Origin: Cercis canadensis
Taxonomy: Eukaryota > Streptophyta > Magnoliopsida > Fabales > Fabaceae
Direction: 5' to 3'
Assembly (NCBI GenBank): GCA_003255065.1
Contig: QAOA01002547.1
Location: 1 to 64,000 of the forward strand
Length of the DNA stretch: 64,000 nt
Below are positions 12,231-22,821 of the stretch, one piece after another (position 1 is the stretch's first letter; each line of letters begins with the position of its first letter). The notes under the pieces were generated by a model that had not been told where the DNA came from, made no database searches, and worked only from the letters and a program-made list of their open reading frames with translations. The translations under genes and the position numbers were made by a program.

Positions 12231-12989
12231 TAAGCTAAATGGAAAATGTACTTTGATGGGGTGGTAATTGTGTATGGGAAAAGGATAAGAGCTGTTATTG
12301 TACCCCCAAAAGGAAAGCAATTCTCAATGGCCATCATGTTGGAATTTGATTGTACCAATAATGTGGCTAAATATGAAGCTTGTGTGAGGGGTTTGAAAGC
12401 AACCATGAATTTAAAAATTGGCACTTTAGATGTTTTCAGAGATTCTGCACTTATAAACTATCAGGTGAAAGGAGAATGGCAAATTAGAGACCTAAAATTA
12501 ATTCCGTACCAGGAATATTTGACACAGTTGATTAAGAAATTTGAGGATATCATTTTTTCTTATTTCACTCGTGACAAAAATCAGTTTGCTGATACCTTGG
12601 TAAGTTTGGTAGTAATGACCAACTTCGATTATGAAATAGTTATGCAACCTGTACAAGTGGAATTAGAAAAGAAGCCCACCTACTATTCAAATGTAGAAGA
12701 AGAACTTGATGGTCTTCCTTGGTATCATGATATCATGCAATACATCAAACTCAGAGAGTACCCAACAGAGACAAATGAAAATAACAAAAGGACTATCTGG
12801 CGTATGGCGCTAGGTTTCTTTTTTAGCGGAGAGATTATTTATAAGAGAAGTCATGATGGCACACTCTTGCGGTGTGTTGACGTGAAGGAAGCTAATCATA
12901 TATTAAGTGTCGTTCATGATGGAATATGTGCTACTTATGCAAATGGTCATATGATGGCCCAAAAAGTCTTAAGAGTTGGGTATTATTGA
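12231..12989 (+). pseudogene. Second (archaeal-type) RNase H and linker to integrase
   Basis: The frame 12246-12989 begins with a YFDGVV motif (the usual D-G-A-x-N region, here decayed), followed by a segment with NNVAKYEACVRGLKATMNL that is typical of the additional archaeal-type RNase H of Tat-clade elements. Catalytic acids D (YFDG), E (YEA) and D (FRDSAL) are visible. The C-terminal part leads into the integrase zinc-binding region (GTLLRCVDVKEA, HDGICATYANGHMMAQK). This is the longest intact frame of the element. The second RNase H places it with Tat/Ogre rather than Tekay or CRM. Confidence 0.75.
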
Positions 12990-13596
12990 TGACAATAGAA
13001 AGAGATTGCATCAATTACTTCAAAAAGTGCCATAAATGTCAATTTTATGCGAATCGCATCAATGATCCACCATTTCCTCTTCATAATTTGACAACACCCT
13101 AGTCGTTCTCAATGTGGAGAATTGATGTCATAGGATCTATTAATCCAAAGGCCTCTAATGGGCATCATTTCATCTTGGTGGCAATTGATTATTTCACAAA
13201 ATGGGTAGAAGCGACTTCATATGTGAAAATGACCTAAAGAGCGGTTGTCAAATTCTTAAAGATGAACATTATTTGTCGATATGGGCAATCTGAGAGGATC
13301 ATCATAAACAATGCCCCAGATTTAAATGGGGCTAAAATACAAAAGTTGTGCAAACAGTTTGTAATTAAGCATCACAATTCTTCAACTTATAGGCCACAAA
13401 TAAATGGAGTTTTTGAGGCGGCCAATAAAAACATCAAGAAGATAATTAAGAAGATGGTGATAACTTACAAAGATTGACATGAGATGTTTTCTTACACATT
13501 GTATGCCTATCGTACAGTTGTCTGATCTTCAACTGGGGCAACACCCTATTCTCTGGTATATGGCATGGAAGTTGTTACTCCCATAAAGGTGGAGAT
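12990..13596 (+). pseudogene. Integrase core of the Ogre-like element
   Basis: Zinc-binding cysteines occur in KKCHKCQFYA (about 13025). The catalytic core follows with FSMWRIDVIG (first D), a segment with FILVAIDYFTKWVEA, then a site reading INNAPDLNG where D-N-G is expected: the second catalytic Asp appears changed to Asn. The E region reads GVFEAANKNIKK. In-frame stops fall near 13101, 13236 and 13476. The target-site half of the hAT insertion begins at 13589; the integrase C-terminus continues at 15284. Confidence 0.75.
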
Positions 13597-13754
13597 TAGG
13601 GGTGTAATCGGTCCGGTTCGATCCAATTTTCACCCCAAAATCGGACCGGACAGAAGAAACTCGGTTCGGTTCGGTTCGGTTTTTTAGAATTTTTCAGTAA
13701 AACCGAGTCAAACCGAACTGGTTCGGTTCGGTCAGTTTTCTCGATTTCCAAGCT

Positions 13755-13880
13755 TATCAGAGCCTTGTAAAAGGACCATTTTGTGAGCTCCTCAGCATCA
13801 ATGAGCGGTGCTGGAGGTGGGTCGTGGTAGTCCTTGGCGGAGAAGGACCCACGCTCAACAACCTCAACGTCCTTAGCCAT
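13755..13880 (-). pseudogene. PIP2: Captured PIP2 aquaporin N-terminus (fragment)
   Basis: Read on the minus strand from an ATG at 13880, the frame gives MAKDVEVV, then [15 protein letters not shown], then [16 protein letters not shown]. This is the cytosolic N-terminus of plant PIP2 plasma-membrane aquaporins, just before the first membrane helix. Similarity stops after about 42 residues at the position where the helix should begin, and the frame runs into the element's GGTTC repeats. It is a truncated copy with no channel function. The upstream sequence (13881-14050) looks like the gene's own 5' UTR and promoter. Identification is by recognition of a very conserved motif; the donor gene is not in the window. 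Confidence 0.87.
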
Positions 13881-14021
13881 AGACACCCTTTTAGCAGAGA
13901 GGAACAAAAATGCTCAGAGAAAGCAGAGAAGCAAAGAGAGAAGGAGAAAAAGGAAGAAACTTTGGAGGCTTGTGGGTGTGAATTGCGAAGGCGAGTGTGG
14001 GAAAGAGTGAGAGTGAGAAGG

Positions 14022-14031
14022 GGTATATATG
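14022..14031 (-). promoter_or_regulatory. Probable TATA box captured with the PIP2 fragment
   Basis: On the minus strand, ATATATACCCC lies about 140 bases upstream of the captured PIP2 ATG and is followed by a CT-rich leader, as in plant promoters. This suggests that the hAT element carried promoter as well as coding sequence. Function is inferred only. Confidence 0.4.
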
Positions 14032-14346
14032 GTGGTATTGTGGATGGTTAGCAGAGAATTAGAGGAATTAATTACAGCAATTTGGCATTGATGAACAAAG
14101 CACTAATTTTGGTTTGGTTTTCGCTTTCACCGACCTCCACCTGACTTTACCACACGGTCCTAACACCTTCTTCTACGATAACACAATATAGCACCGCCAT
14201 TTTTTTGCAGCCATACTTTTGTATTGTTTTTTAAAACTCTAAAACAATCACAACCAACTAATTCTCCGACATTGAAACGGGAATGCAGCAGAAAATTATA
14301 TGCAGAAAACAAAATTGGTGAAAGATTAGCGGGAAGAAGGAAGTAC

Positions 14347-14410
14347 CTTCAACATCTTGAATCTCAACCTCCACATTTAGTAGTTCCTCTAATATCTCGT
14401 TGGTTTCCAT
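14347..14410 (-). pseudogene. Captured first coding exon resembling RecQ-like helicase 2
   Basis: On the minus strand an ATG at 14410 opens a 64-base exon, METNEILEELLN followed by VEVEIQDVE, ending in a clean splice donor (G|GTACTT). The pattern resembles the N-terminus I recall for plant ATP-dependent DNA helicase Q-like 2, which starts with an acidic stretch and LxxxDVQG. The exon is followed by intron-like DNA, so a genomic rather than cDNA fragment was captured. The resemblance is short; the identity is tentative, but an ATG exon with a donor site is clear. Confidence 0.42.
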
Positions 14411-14639
14411 TTATCATAAAGGAATTTTATAGAACAGTGTAATGGCAAATTCAGAGCTCAGCAGAAGATTATAAGCAAGCCCTCAGTTTAGGCTTTGAAG
14501 TTTGAATTCACAATGGAGAAATTTGGACGGGCATAAGTAAAACCGGACACCACAGTTGAAGTTAAGGCATAGTTAAGAAGTTGCTTTGCACGTTTGCGCT
14601 TGGGGAATTTTGCTATAGGAGCTGAAGTTGTTCCCAGAA

Positions 14640-15105
14640 TTTTCTTTTTCCCTACAATTTTCTTAGTGCACGTTAAATGAGATATTCTGCTGAACTTTGT
14701 CCCCCTCCGCTGCCGCCTCTACCTCTCCTCTTCCCTCCTCCATCACCAAAGCCCAAATCCCAATTTCCTCATTTACGGACTCACCCACGAGTGCCTTCTC
14801 TGGTCTGCGCTCAATCACCAACCATGGCCCCACAATGTTCGTCGACGAAAACACCTAATCTCCAAATTCGAGGAGTCAAACCTAGGAATCAAAAGGTTAT
14901 TCAGCGATGTGGAAAGGTTATTCAGCGAAGAGTTTATCTGCGGAGAGAATTTGGAGGAGACAATGAATTTGTTGGGGCACTTCGAAGTGCAGGAGACTTA
15001 CCTTATGGATTTGTTAGGGATTTTTGAAGAGAAGACCGAGCGACTCAGAGAAGGAGGAGACTTACTCTTTGGAAATTCATCAAAACAACATTGTATTGAA
15101 GGACT
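14640..15105 (+). other. Unassigned coding-like block inside the hAT element
   Basis: A region with higher GC than its surroundings and overlapping open frames on both strands: plus 14677-15027 and 14909-15205, minus 14663-14854. The plus frame at 14909 is acidic and leucine-rich (MERLFSEEF, MNLLGHFEVQE, LLGIFEEKTERLRE). I do not recognise it. By analogy with the neighbouring fragments it may be a third captured piece, but this rests on composition only. Confidence 0.3.
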
Positions 15106-15283
15106 CGGTTCGGTTCGGTTTAATTTCGGTTTTCCTTCAGTCAAACCGAGAACCGAATCGGCCCTCTTGGTTTTACCGAAAACCAAACCAACTCTCTCGG
15201 TTTGATTCGGTTTACCTCCGGTCCGGTTCGGTTCGGTCGGTTTAGCCGGTTTTTCAATTTTGCCTTACACCCCTAGTGGAGAT

Positions 15284-15653
15284 CCCTTCACTTAGAGTTT
15301 TAATGAAAACTGAGTTGGAAGAATCGAAATGGGCTAGAGATAGGTATGAGCAATTGAACATTATTGAAGAAAAAAGGCTAACTGCCATTTGTCATGGACA
15401 ATTATACTAACAAAGGATGGCTAGGGCCTTTAACAAGAAGGTTCAACCTCCGAAATTCTAATATGGGGATTTGGTGTTGAAGAAGATCTGAGCACATCAA
15501 GAAGATGTTCGAGGAAAATGGGCCCCAACTTATGACGGGTCATACATGGTTAAACATGTATTTTCAGGCGGGGCATTGATCCTGACAAACATGGAAGGTC
15601 AAAAGCTCCCTAGGCCTATAAATTCGGATGTAGTTAAAAGATATTACTCATAA
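15284..15653 (+). pseudogene. Integrase C-terminus of the Ogre-like element
   Basis: Continuation after the hAT insertion. Visible segments are ELEESKWARDRYEQLN, then ARAFNKKVQPPKF, then GDLVLKKI and a GPY-like KWAPTYDGSYMVKHV, ending with VKRYYS and a stop at 15651-15653. This is the GPY/F-type DNA-binding end typical of Ty3-gypsy integrases. In-frame stops occur at about 15408, 15462 and 15489. Confidence 0.75.
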
Positions 15654-16738
15654 AAAAAAAGCTTGATGACACACGGAATTCACGAAGAAAGTAGGATGGT
15701 TGCACTTTATCACCAAAATGGTTAAATGGTTACGTCAGTTTAGTATAAGTCATATCCAATGCAATATGAGAATCAATCAAGTTAGACATCAAAGAGCTAA
15801 AAATTGGGGCAATTTGTTTTATCCGTGCAACTTATGGCTTCCTCATCTCGAACTATGTGGGCTTTGATTCCTTTTCGAGGATACGTAGGCACCTACTTGA
15901 TAGGACAAGTCCAATATCATAAAATTTTCATGATGGGACAATTGGCCTTCTATATATTGATGATACATCTCTATTGATTTTGTTTCCTTAAAGGGTGTAA
16001 TCTTTTACTCTTTGTTTACATAAAAGAAGTTAGTTCATTGAATTAATTTCTTTCTATTATGCATTTGCTTCATGTTAAAACTACATAATTATTGCTTTGA
16101 ATAAAATATGAGTGGATTTTCGTAATGGCATATTCGGTTATTCTTAAAAGGACATCATTGACTTGGTTTTCAGATTTCAGGGAAATACAAATTCCTGATC
16201 ATAGCAGGGTTTCAAATCTAATAAAGGGGATAAAAGGGAAGTAAGAAAAGAAAGGATGCAAATAGGAAAAAGAAAAAAGAAAAAACAATTATGCAATTTA
16301 GTCAAAGGAGGTTTGACTTTATCGTTCTTGTAAAAAAGTGAATGGTTTTGCAAATACAAGAAATATCAGAGGTCCTCAGGGAAGGAGATGCATGTGAATA
16401 GATTGACCTTTTGAAAGAACAAATTTTGATTGAGCCAAGTACTTGATTATCAATTATGTTTTATCTCAACACCACAAGGTATATTTCGAATATAATTTAA
16501 AATTTCCNAGAAAAGACAATTATGCAATTTAGTCAAAGGAGGTTTGACTTTATCGTTCTTGTAAAAAAGTGAATGGTTTTGCAAATACAAGAAATATCAG
16601 AGGTCCTCAGGGAAGGAGATGCATGTGAATAGATTGACCTTTTGAAAGAACAAATTTTGATTGAGCCAAGTACTTGATTATCAATTATGTTTTATCTCAA
16701 CACCACAAGGTATATTTCGAATATAATTTAAAATTTCC
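15654..16738 (+). other. 3' untranslated region of the Ogre-like element
   Basis: No gene. Near 15845-15895 lies a stretch (cgaactatgtgggctttgat, then a 'gatacgtaggca' core) that recurs after pol in many plant Tat/Athila elements. A single N at 16508 is flanked by two near-identical copies of about 230 bases (16278-16507 and 16509-16738), which looks like an unmerged assembly overlap. Confidence 0.6.
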
Positions 16739-17130
16739 TACCAATTTACAATTTCAAGCCAATTTACAATTTCCTACCAATTTAAAGTTCCTGTCAATTT
16801 AAAGTTCTTGCCAATTTACAATTTCATACCAATTTACAATTTCAAGCCAATTTACAATTTCCTACCAATTTAAATTCCTTGCCAATTTACAATTTCCTGT
16901 CAATTTAAAGTTCCTGGCAATTTATAATTTCTTGCCAATTTATAATTTCAAGTCAATTTAAAAATTGCTGTCAATTTACAATTTCAAGCCAATTTAAAAA
17001 TTCCTACCAATTTACAAGTTCATGTCAATTTATAATTTCTTGCCAATTTACGATTTCCTGTGAATTTACAATTTCTTGCCAATTTAAAATTTTCCACCAA
17101 TTTAAAGTTTCCGCCAATTTTCAAATCCCT
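16739..17130 (+). repeat. Minisatellite upstream of the 3' LTR
   Basis: About twenty degenerate copies of a roughly 18-20 base unit with core 'ccaatttacaatttc' (variants taccaatttaaagttcc, tgtcaatttataattt). Such tandem arrays between pol and the 3' LTR are common in Tat/Ogre elements. Spacing is irregular and copies differ. Confidence 0.85.
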
Positions 17131-17638
17131 ACATGTTTTAAATTTTTTGAGATTTGAAGACCGCCACTTAATATTTTGTTTCCCAAACAAAATACTTGTA
17201 TTTTATCTTTACATGTTTTCTATATGAAAGCGAAAAAAATGAGAGCTTAACACATTATTCTAATAGAAAATATGTAAAGAAGAGCAACTGCAGATGTCGT
17301 ATTTTGTTCAGGTCTTTTTCGTAATATATGAATTTTTTGAAAATACGATTTCCTGTGAATTTACAATTTCTTGCCAATTTAAAATTTCCCACCAATTTAA
17401 AGTTTCCGCCAATTTTCAAATCCCTACATGTTTTAAATTTTTTGAGATTTGAGGACCGCCACTTAATATTTTGTTTCCCAAACAAAATACTTGTATTTTA
17501 TCTTTACATGTTTTCTATATGAAAGCAAAAAAAATGAGAGCTTAACACATTATTCTAATAGAAAATATGTAAAGAAGAGCACCTGCAGATGTCGTATTTT
17601 GTTCAGGTCTTTTTCGTGATATATGAATTTTTTGAAAA
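17049..17638 (+). repeat. 295-bp tandem duplication across the polypurine tract and LTR start
   Basis: Bases 17049-17343 and 17344-17638 are nearly identical. Each unit contains the end of the minisatellite, a purine tract (aaagaagagca) and the first about 55 bases of the LTR (starting tgcagatgtcg). There is therefore one complete 3' LTR and one extra LTR stub. No N lies at the junction. Confidence 0.85.
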
Positions 17639-20600
17639 AAAAAGAAAATAAATTCATTATTTTTAATTATTAATTTTTGTATGGTTGTTTGGGCCTTTGT
17701 AATGAAGCAAAGCCTAGGCCTAATCCATTTTTTTTTATCTAAGCCCATTTNGGCCTAGTCCATTTTTTTTTTATCTAAGCCCATTTGACCCATTCTTCAA
17801 TAATTACATTTTTTTGCAAATAATAAATAAATCAAAAAAATTACAAAAAGAATTTTGTAAATAGGTTTTTCTATCACTAGATCTAAGGGCAACAATAGGA
17901 GAACAAAGAATAGATTTCCTGCTCTTCCCATTGGTCTAAATTCATACATTATCTTTATTTAACAAATAACTAAAAAAAAGAGAGAAAAGAGAAAATATCT
18001 AAAGCAAAAGGGGATGCGTGCATAAGAAGGAGGAGAGGAAATTGACAAAGAAAGAGGAGACCCAACGTAAAGAGAAGGAAAGGAAGCACGAGAGAGAGAA
18101 AAAAAAAAAAAGGGAGAAGAAGGGCGTGAGAGTGAAGCCAAGATAGAGAGAAAGAAGAAAATGCTGGTTAGAGGGGAAAGAAGGGCGGAGAGACAGACCA
18201 CCATAGGTGATTTTCTTTGACCGATTGATGCTAGCTTTGTACACTTGTGTTCTTATAAACTCATTATCTGGTGAGTATAGCTCTTAATTTTCAAACTTAC
18301 TATCAAATAATTTCACTGCAAAGTTTAGATTGAAGTCTCCTTCCCTATCCCTTTTCTTATTTCCTTGATGACCCGAGATCTGGAATTCTTCAAAAAATAA
18401 CGATTGGTTTCTTTTTGGCTGGAGTGGTAGTGTATCTGCCAATAATTTGAGAGCATTATGCAATTTCATTCTGTTGGCTTGAGGTTTGCAATGTTCTATG
18501 AATGGGTAAGTCAATAGAGTTACTTCTTTCAATTATAGCTTAAATTTAGTTTTCACTTTATGTTGACTGCTCTTGGGCGATTGGTTTAGTTTGGAGAAGC
18601 AAAATATTTTGAATTAAATGTTGGTGTTACCATATAATTGATGAACACACTTTTTATACAATAGTTATCCCTCATACTTAGTCTTTTAAACCTCTTTTGG
18701 GCTGAATTGCATAGACTTAGACCTCATTTCATGACTTTGGATCCATTTGTGCCTAATTGCAATTTCCAGCAATACTGAGCATTTTATGCTGTCTCTGTGT
18801 TTCATGCATATCTTGAGTTCTGGATGTCTAAAAATTCTGAGTCATACCTTGTAGGAAAGCTGAGAGAATTGTATACAACTTTCTTTCAGGGCTCCAAAGC
18901 TAATTCGGACGTCCAGAAGGTCATAAGCAGCCTGGAAACCAGAGAAGACATGCTGTCGCAGGATCTTGACCTACATGCAGTGTTTGGGCCATAACTTGAG
19001 TTTTGGATGTCATACGGAGTTGAAACTGGTACCATTGGAAAGCTAAAAGACAGAGCTTCAATTGTTATGAAGACCGGTTCACCATATTTTATATTGAAGA
19101 TGGTCTTATTTGCAGTAGAAGTTGGCTGATGGTTCCAGACACCTATTGACACTTAAATGGGCCTAACTTCCTCATGACAAGTCCAAATGGGCCCAAACCA
19201 AAGCCCAATTAAAGCTAAGGCCCATGGGAACAAGTGTACCCTAAGGGAATTTTGGGTGTGCATGTAATTTTGGAGGTCTATATCAGCACAAAGGGGCAGC
19301 CGAAATTGATATCAAGTCTTTTAGATATTTTAGACAGCTTTTGAACTTTCCTTAGTCTTTAAGTTTTCTCTCTAGATATTTTGTAAGAACTTGGCTTCTC
19401 TTGTTCATGGAGGGCTAATTCATCAAATCAATCCAGGTTTTGGCTGTTCTGATTATTGGTTTTGAGATTATGTGTTGTTGTTATTCATTTAGTTGTTAAT
19501 CAAGTTCTTCAATCCTCTGAAATATTCTGTTTGAATTGCTTAATTCGAATTTGGATTTTCATATTCTGTTTGCATGTGATACAAGAGGATTGTATGGTTA
19601 ATTAATGTTTCTGAGCTTTTGGATGGATTAATTACCTTGGCTGGATCATGGACTTAGGTAAAACTGGACTTGAATGTTTGCTTAATTCATTTAGTCTTAG
19701 TTAAAACCGAATTCTGGTTGCTTAACCAGTGGACATCCATAGAACATTGAGAGGCTTCTTGATATGTTTTAAAGGCCAAGAACATGGTTAATAATTGAAT
19801 GGATCATTGGAAATCAAGGATGGACTAAAATCAGAATCAGTTAAGGCTTGGATTGGTTGCTTTCCCTAAAACTTTACCACTTACCATTAATTTCTGTTAA
19901 TCACATGAATAAACACAACCCCCCTGTTTATATGCTTCTTAATATGATTCACTAAATAGAACAATCTTTAGGTTCAACTTAGGGCTGCCCTATGTTGCAA
20001 ATAGCTTAGGTAACTGACATTAAACTTTAACTAATTTGAGGAGCCTCGGTAGCTCATCAATAATTCTATGGATTTACTTGTGATTCTATTTTATGGTACA
20101 TCGGATTTGGTTTCCTTGCAATCATTGTATTACTTGCTTGCTACCTTATTTCATTTTCACTGCATTATACTAAATTTTGTTGGTCTAGATTCTCTATTGC
20201 ATTTAATTCTTAGTTTTTGTAGTTTGCCCCCATTTCCCTATAAGTCATGCCTGCTTTTACTGCCATGGGTGGGTATGAGACATTTAATTTAAGCCTTATA
20301 GTGTTTTTCCTCAGAGGGTGTTGTTTCTTAAAGTTATTGTTATCTTGTATGGTTTATGATTTATGAATTGACTGTGGTGATTCTAATAAAGAGGGCTGAC
20401 TGATTTGTATGCACATTAGGTCATGTGGCTGGTTGGAAAGATATTTTGGGTTGAATGTTAATTCCTTGGCTATGTTTTCTTGGCTCATGGCAATTTTATA
20501 CTTTTGGTTGTAGAATATGGATTGTCCATGGAGGTTGCTTTTGTCACGTTGGCTTCTTTTTTATTAGTATGATCAATGTAAAGTGTTCATTGTTTAATTT

Positions 20601-22451
20601 ATAGTTTGATATGTATGGTAAAGTGGGAAAGGCATGGTGTTCAAATTTGAAATGAGGTGAATTGATGTTATGTTTGAGCATTTGTAGAGAGATGTTGCTA
20701 AGGCGTATGCTTGCAGAACTAAAATTCAATTTCTAATAATAATGTTATCCCTTATGTCTTATTGAATATGACCTTTGGTTCTAATCTAGAGCAGTAGAAG
20801 TTTCCTTTGTCTTGTGCCTTTGTGAATTTTCGCTGTTGTCAGTTCTTGCTGGCAACACTCAGTGATTTGTTTGTTTCCAGGGTTATAGAGCTCAAATTTG
20901 AGCATCATTTATCTTGTTTGAATCGTAAGACATATATATTCAATGTGTACAATTTTCAAATTGTTTTCATATCTCCCCTTCTCCTAGTTCACATTTAAAT
21001 TTGGTTGTTTTTCTGTATTGTGAGACATGTTGATTTTTCTCTAGCAGTATGTAGTCTTTTAATTTTTTTCTGGAGCTATAGATGAATTTAGCACCGTCTA
21101 TCCCAATAAAACCATAAGATGTGTCTTTTCAATGTGTAAATTTTTCATATTTTTTGCATTTCTCCCTTGCTCCCAGTTTCGATTTGATTATGGATGTTCA
21201 CTGTTACATTGTCACTATTGTTATGTCTCTTGCAGTGTTCAGTCTTTTGCCTCGAATTTGAGCTATATAACTCCATTTTGCACGATTCTTGTTTCATTAG
21301 AACCGTAAGACTTGTGTCTTTGATGTGAAAATTTTTTAGAATTTTTTTCATTTTCTTGACTATTTTTCAGTTCTAATTTGAATGTGGCTGTTGTAGATTA
21401 CACCTGAGTGACATTTTCTTAATTTTCCATTGTTCCATTTTTGTGAGTTGTTAGCTTGGTTCTAAGCATTGCACAGGAGCTGTTGGCATGTCAATTTGAT
21501 AATTTATGCATTTGCCTGCGTGAGAGTTGATTGGTAGTCTTATTCTTAGGCGGTTGTCTTAAATTCATTTTGAGTTCAATTTGGAATAATTCTTGGGTCG
21601 TTAATTTCTCCAAGTTGTGGTAATTATTTATTGGGTGCCATTCGGGATCCTCCTTGTATGCTTGAGGTGATATATACTTGAGATGATGATATTTAGTTGT
21701 GAATCTTTTAACTTGTATTTAGTGTTTCCTTGAGTAACTTTACATATGACTGAGAGTGATTGTGGTCGTAGGCAAGTTAAAGGGCTTTGATGCAAGTTAG
21801 AAGCGAGAAATTTCATTTTTATTTTACTTTATTTGAATGTAATTAAAGTCCCTTTCCCCGAAACAATAATTATAATTCTTAAAATCATGCATTTGCACTG
21901 CATATAAAAAATATATCTGTGTCACATAGTATCTGCAAGCTCCTTCACTTATAATGGGAGGATAGATCGAGTCTTATTCCTTTATGGAATAGCTTTGTTT
22001 ATCCAACCTAGGTGAAAGTAGCATTACCTTGGAGGGCACTTTATGCGAGAAAAGGGTGGAAAGATTTAGGTCTTAATAGAGAAATCATGCATTGCAAGTT
22101 TAAATTCTTTGTCTTTAATTTTGTTAGATATTCTTGTATACATTTATTATTTTGGGATAAATAAAATACACATCTTGGCCATATTATATTCGCACAATTA
22201 ATTTTGGGTAACCGTCTTTTAGACGGGTGTTGCGGGGTGCCTAACATCTTTCCTACACACAAACCGACTCCCAAACCATCTCTAGTTCGTAGACCATTTT
22301 AAAAAAATTAAAAAAAAAAGGGTTTTCCAATTGTTTCAATTTTCTTAATACAATTAGTGGCATGCGACTCCATGTTTCTTTCGAAAACTAAATCTCTTTT
22401 TAAAGGTCTACCATTCGCATCGTATCGACCTTTAGGTAAGTTATAAAAACA
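17584..22451 (+). repeat. 3' LTR of the Ogre-like element (with nested solo LTR)
   Basis: It begins TGCAGATGTCG after the purine tract and ends ...TAAAAACA at 22451, where LINE sequence starts. The last about 570 bases match the 5' LTR remnant at 1-566. The start is supported by the related solo LTR at 24637-28735, which has the matching opening (tgtagacatcatattttgtc on the minus strand). A solo LTR at 18639-20059 is inserted, so the original LTR was about 3.4 kb. Open frames inside are not genes. A single N at 17751 has a 34-base duplication around it. Confidence 0.8.
18639..20059. mobile_element. Solo LTR, family A, copy 2
   Basis: Begins TGATGAACACAC and ends CTCATCA, with a perfect 5-bp target duplication ATAAT (18634-18638 and 20060-20064). 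Length 1421 bp. It is similar along its whole length to the copy at 9745-11169 (for example ccaggtttt..gctgttctgatt and the tail gcctcgg..gctcatca), with many substitutions between the two, so they are independent insertions. No coding region inside. Confidence 0.9.
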
Positions 22452-22821
22452 GGAAACCCAAGACCCTGGGAAATTTATTCCATGTGAACATAGTTAATAT
22501 TTTTAGAGAAAAAAAATCATTGTCTTATTTGCATTAACCTTTTGACCAAAGCTTGCAGGAAAGAAATCCAAGCAAGACTTGATAACCTCCACCNACTCCA
22601 TGTTTCTTTCGAAAACTAAATCTCTTTTTAAAGGTCCACCATTCGCGTCGTATCGACCTTTAGGTAAGTTATAAAAACAGGAAACCCAAGACCCTGGGAA
22701 ATTTATTCCATGTGAACATAGTTAATATTTTTAGAGAAAAAAAATCATTGTCTTATTTGCATTAACCTTTTGACCAAAGCTTGCAGGAAAGAAATCCAAG
22801 CAAGACTTGATAACCTCCACC
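22367..22821. other. Duplicated segment around a single N (likely assembly overlap)
   Basis: Bases 22367-22593 (end of the 3' LTR plus start of the LINE) recur as 22595-22821 with one or two differences, separated by N at 22594. A real tandem duplication would hardly begin and end at an undetermined base. Read the LTR/LINE junction as single copy. Confidence 0.8.

Larger units (their letters stand above)
13597..15275. mobile_element. Non-autonomous hAT element carrying host gene fragments
   Basis: Perfect 11-bp terminal inverted repeats (TAGGGGTGTAA at the left; its complement at the right) are flanked by a perfect 8-bp duplication GTGGAGAT (13589-13596 and 15276-15283), diagnostic of hAT elements. 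Subterminal regions are packed with GGTTCGGTTC-type repeats (13603-13740 and 15105-15250). No transposase is present. The interior (about 13750-15100) is unlike the ends and contains a PIP2 aquaporin start with upstream region, a likely RecQ-like first exon, and an unassigned coding-like block. It interrupts the integrase of the Ogre-like element and is 1679 bp long. Confidence 0.92.
1..22451 (+). mobile_element. Giant Ogre-like (Tat clade) Ty3-gypsy retrotransposon, 5' end outside window
   Basis: The first 566 bases are repeated, diverged, at about 21880-22451, marking them as the ends of two long LTRs. Between them in order are a primer-binding-like site, an extra ORF1, gag, protease, RT, RNase H, a second archaeal-type RNase H and integrase. 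That order, the very long LTRs and the ORF1 upstream of gag are hallmarks of Ogre-type elements of the Tat clade. No domain is intact: stops and frameshifts occur throughout. Four younger elements are inserted (7268-8597, 9745-11169, 13597-15275, 18639-20059), so the original element was about 6 kb shorter. It sits inside a minus-strand LINE whose sequence resumes at 22452. Confidence 0.85.

Noticed and set aside
16739-17130. CRISPR-like regular repeats
   Set aside because: Units are contiguous, degenerate and without distinct spacers; this is a plant retrotransposon minisatellite.
17959-18244. Two overlapping minus-strand frames with hydrophobic residues
   Set aside because: They arise from purine-rich low-complexity DNA in the 3' LTR.
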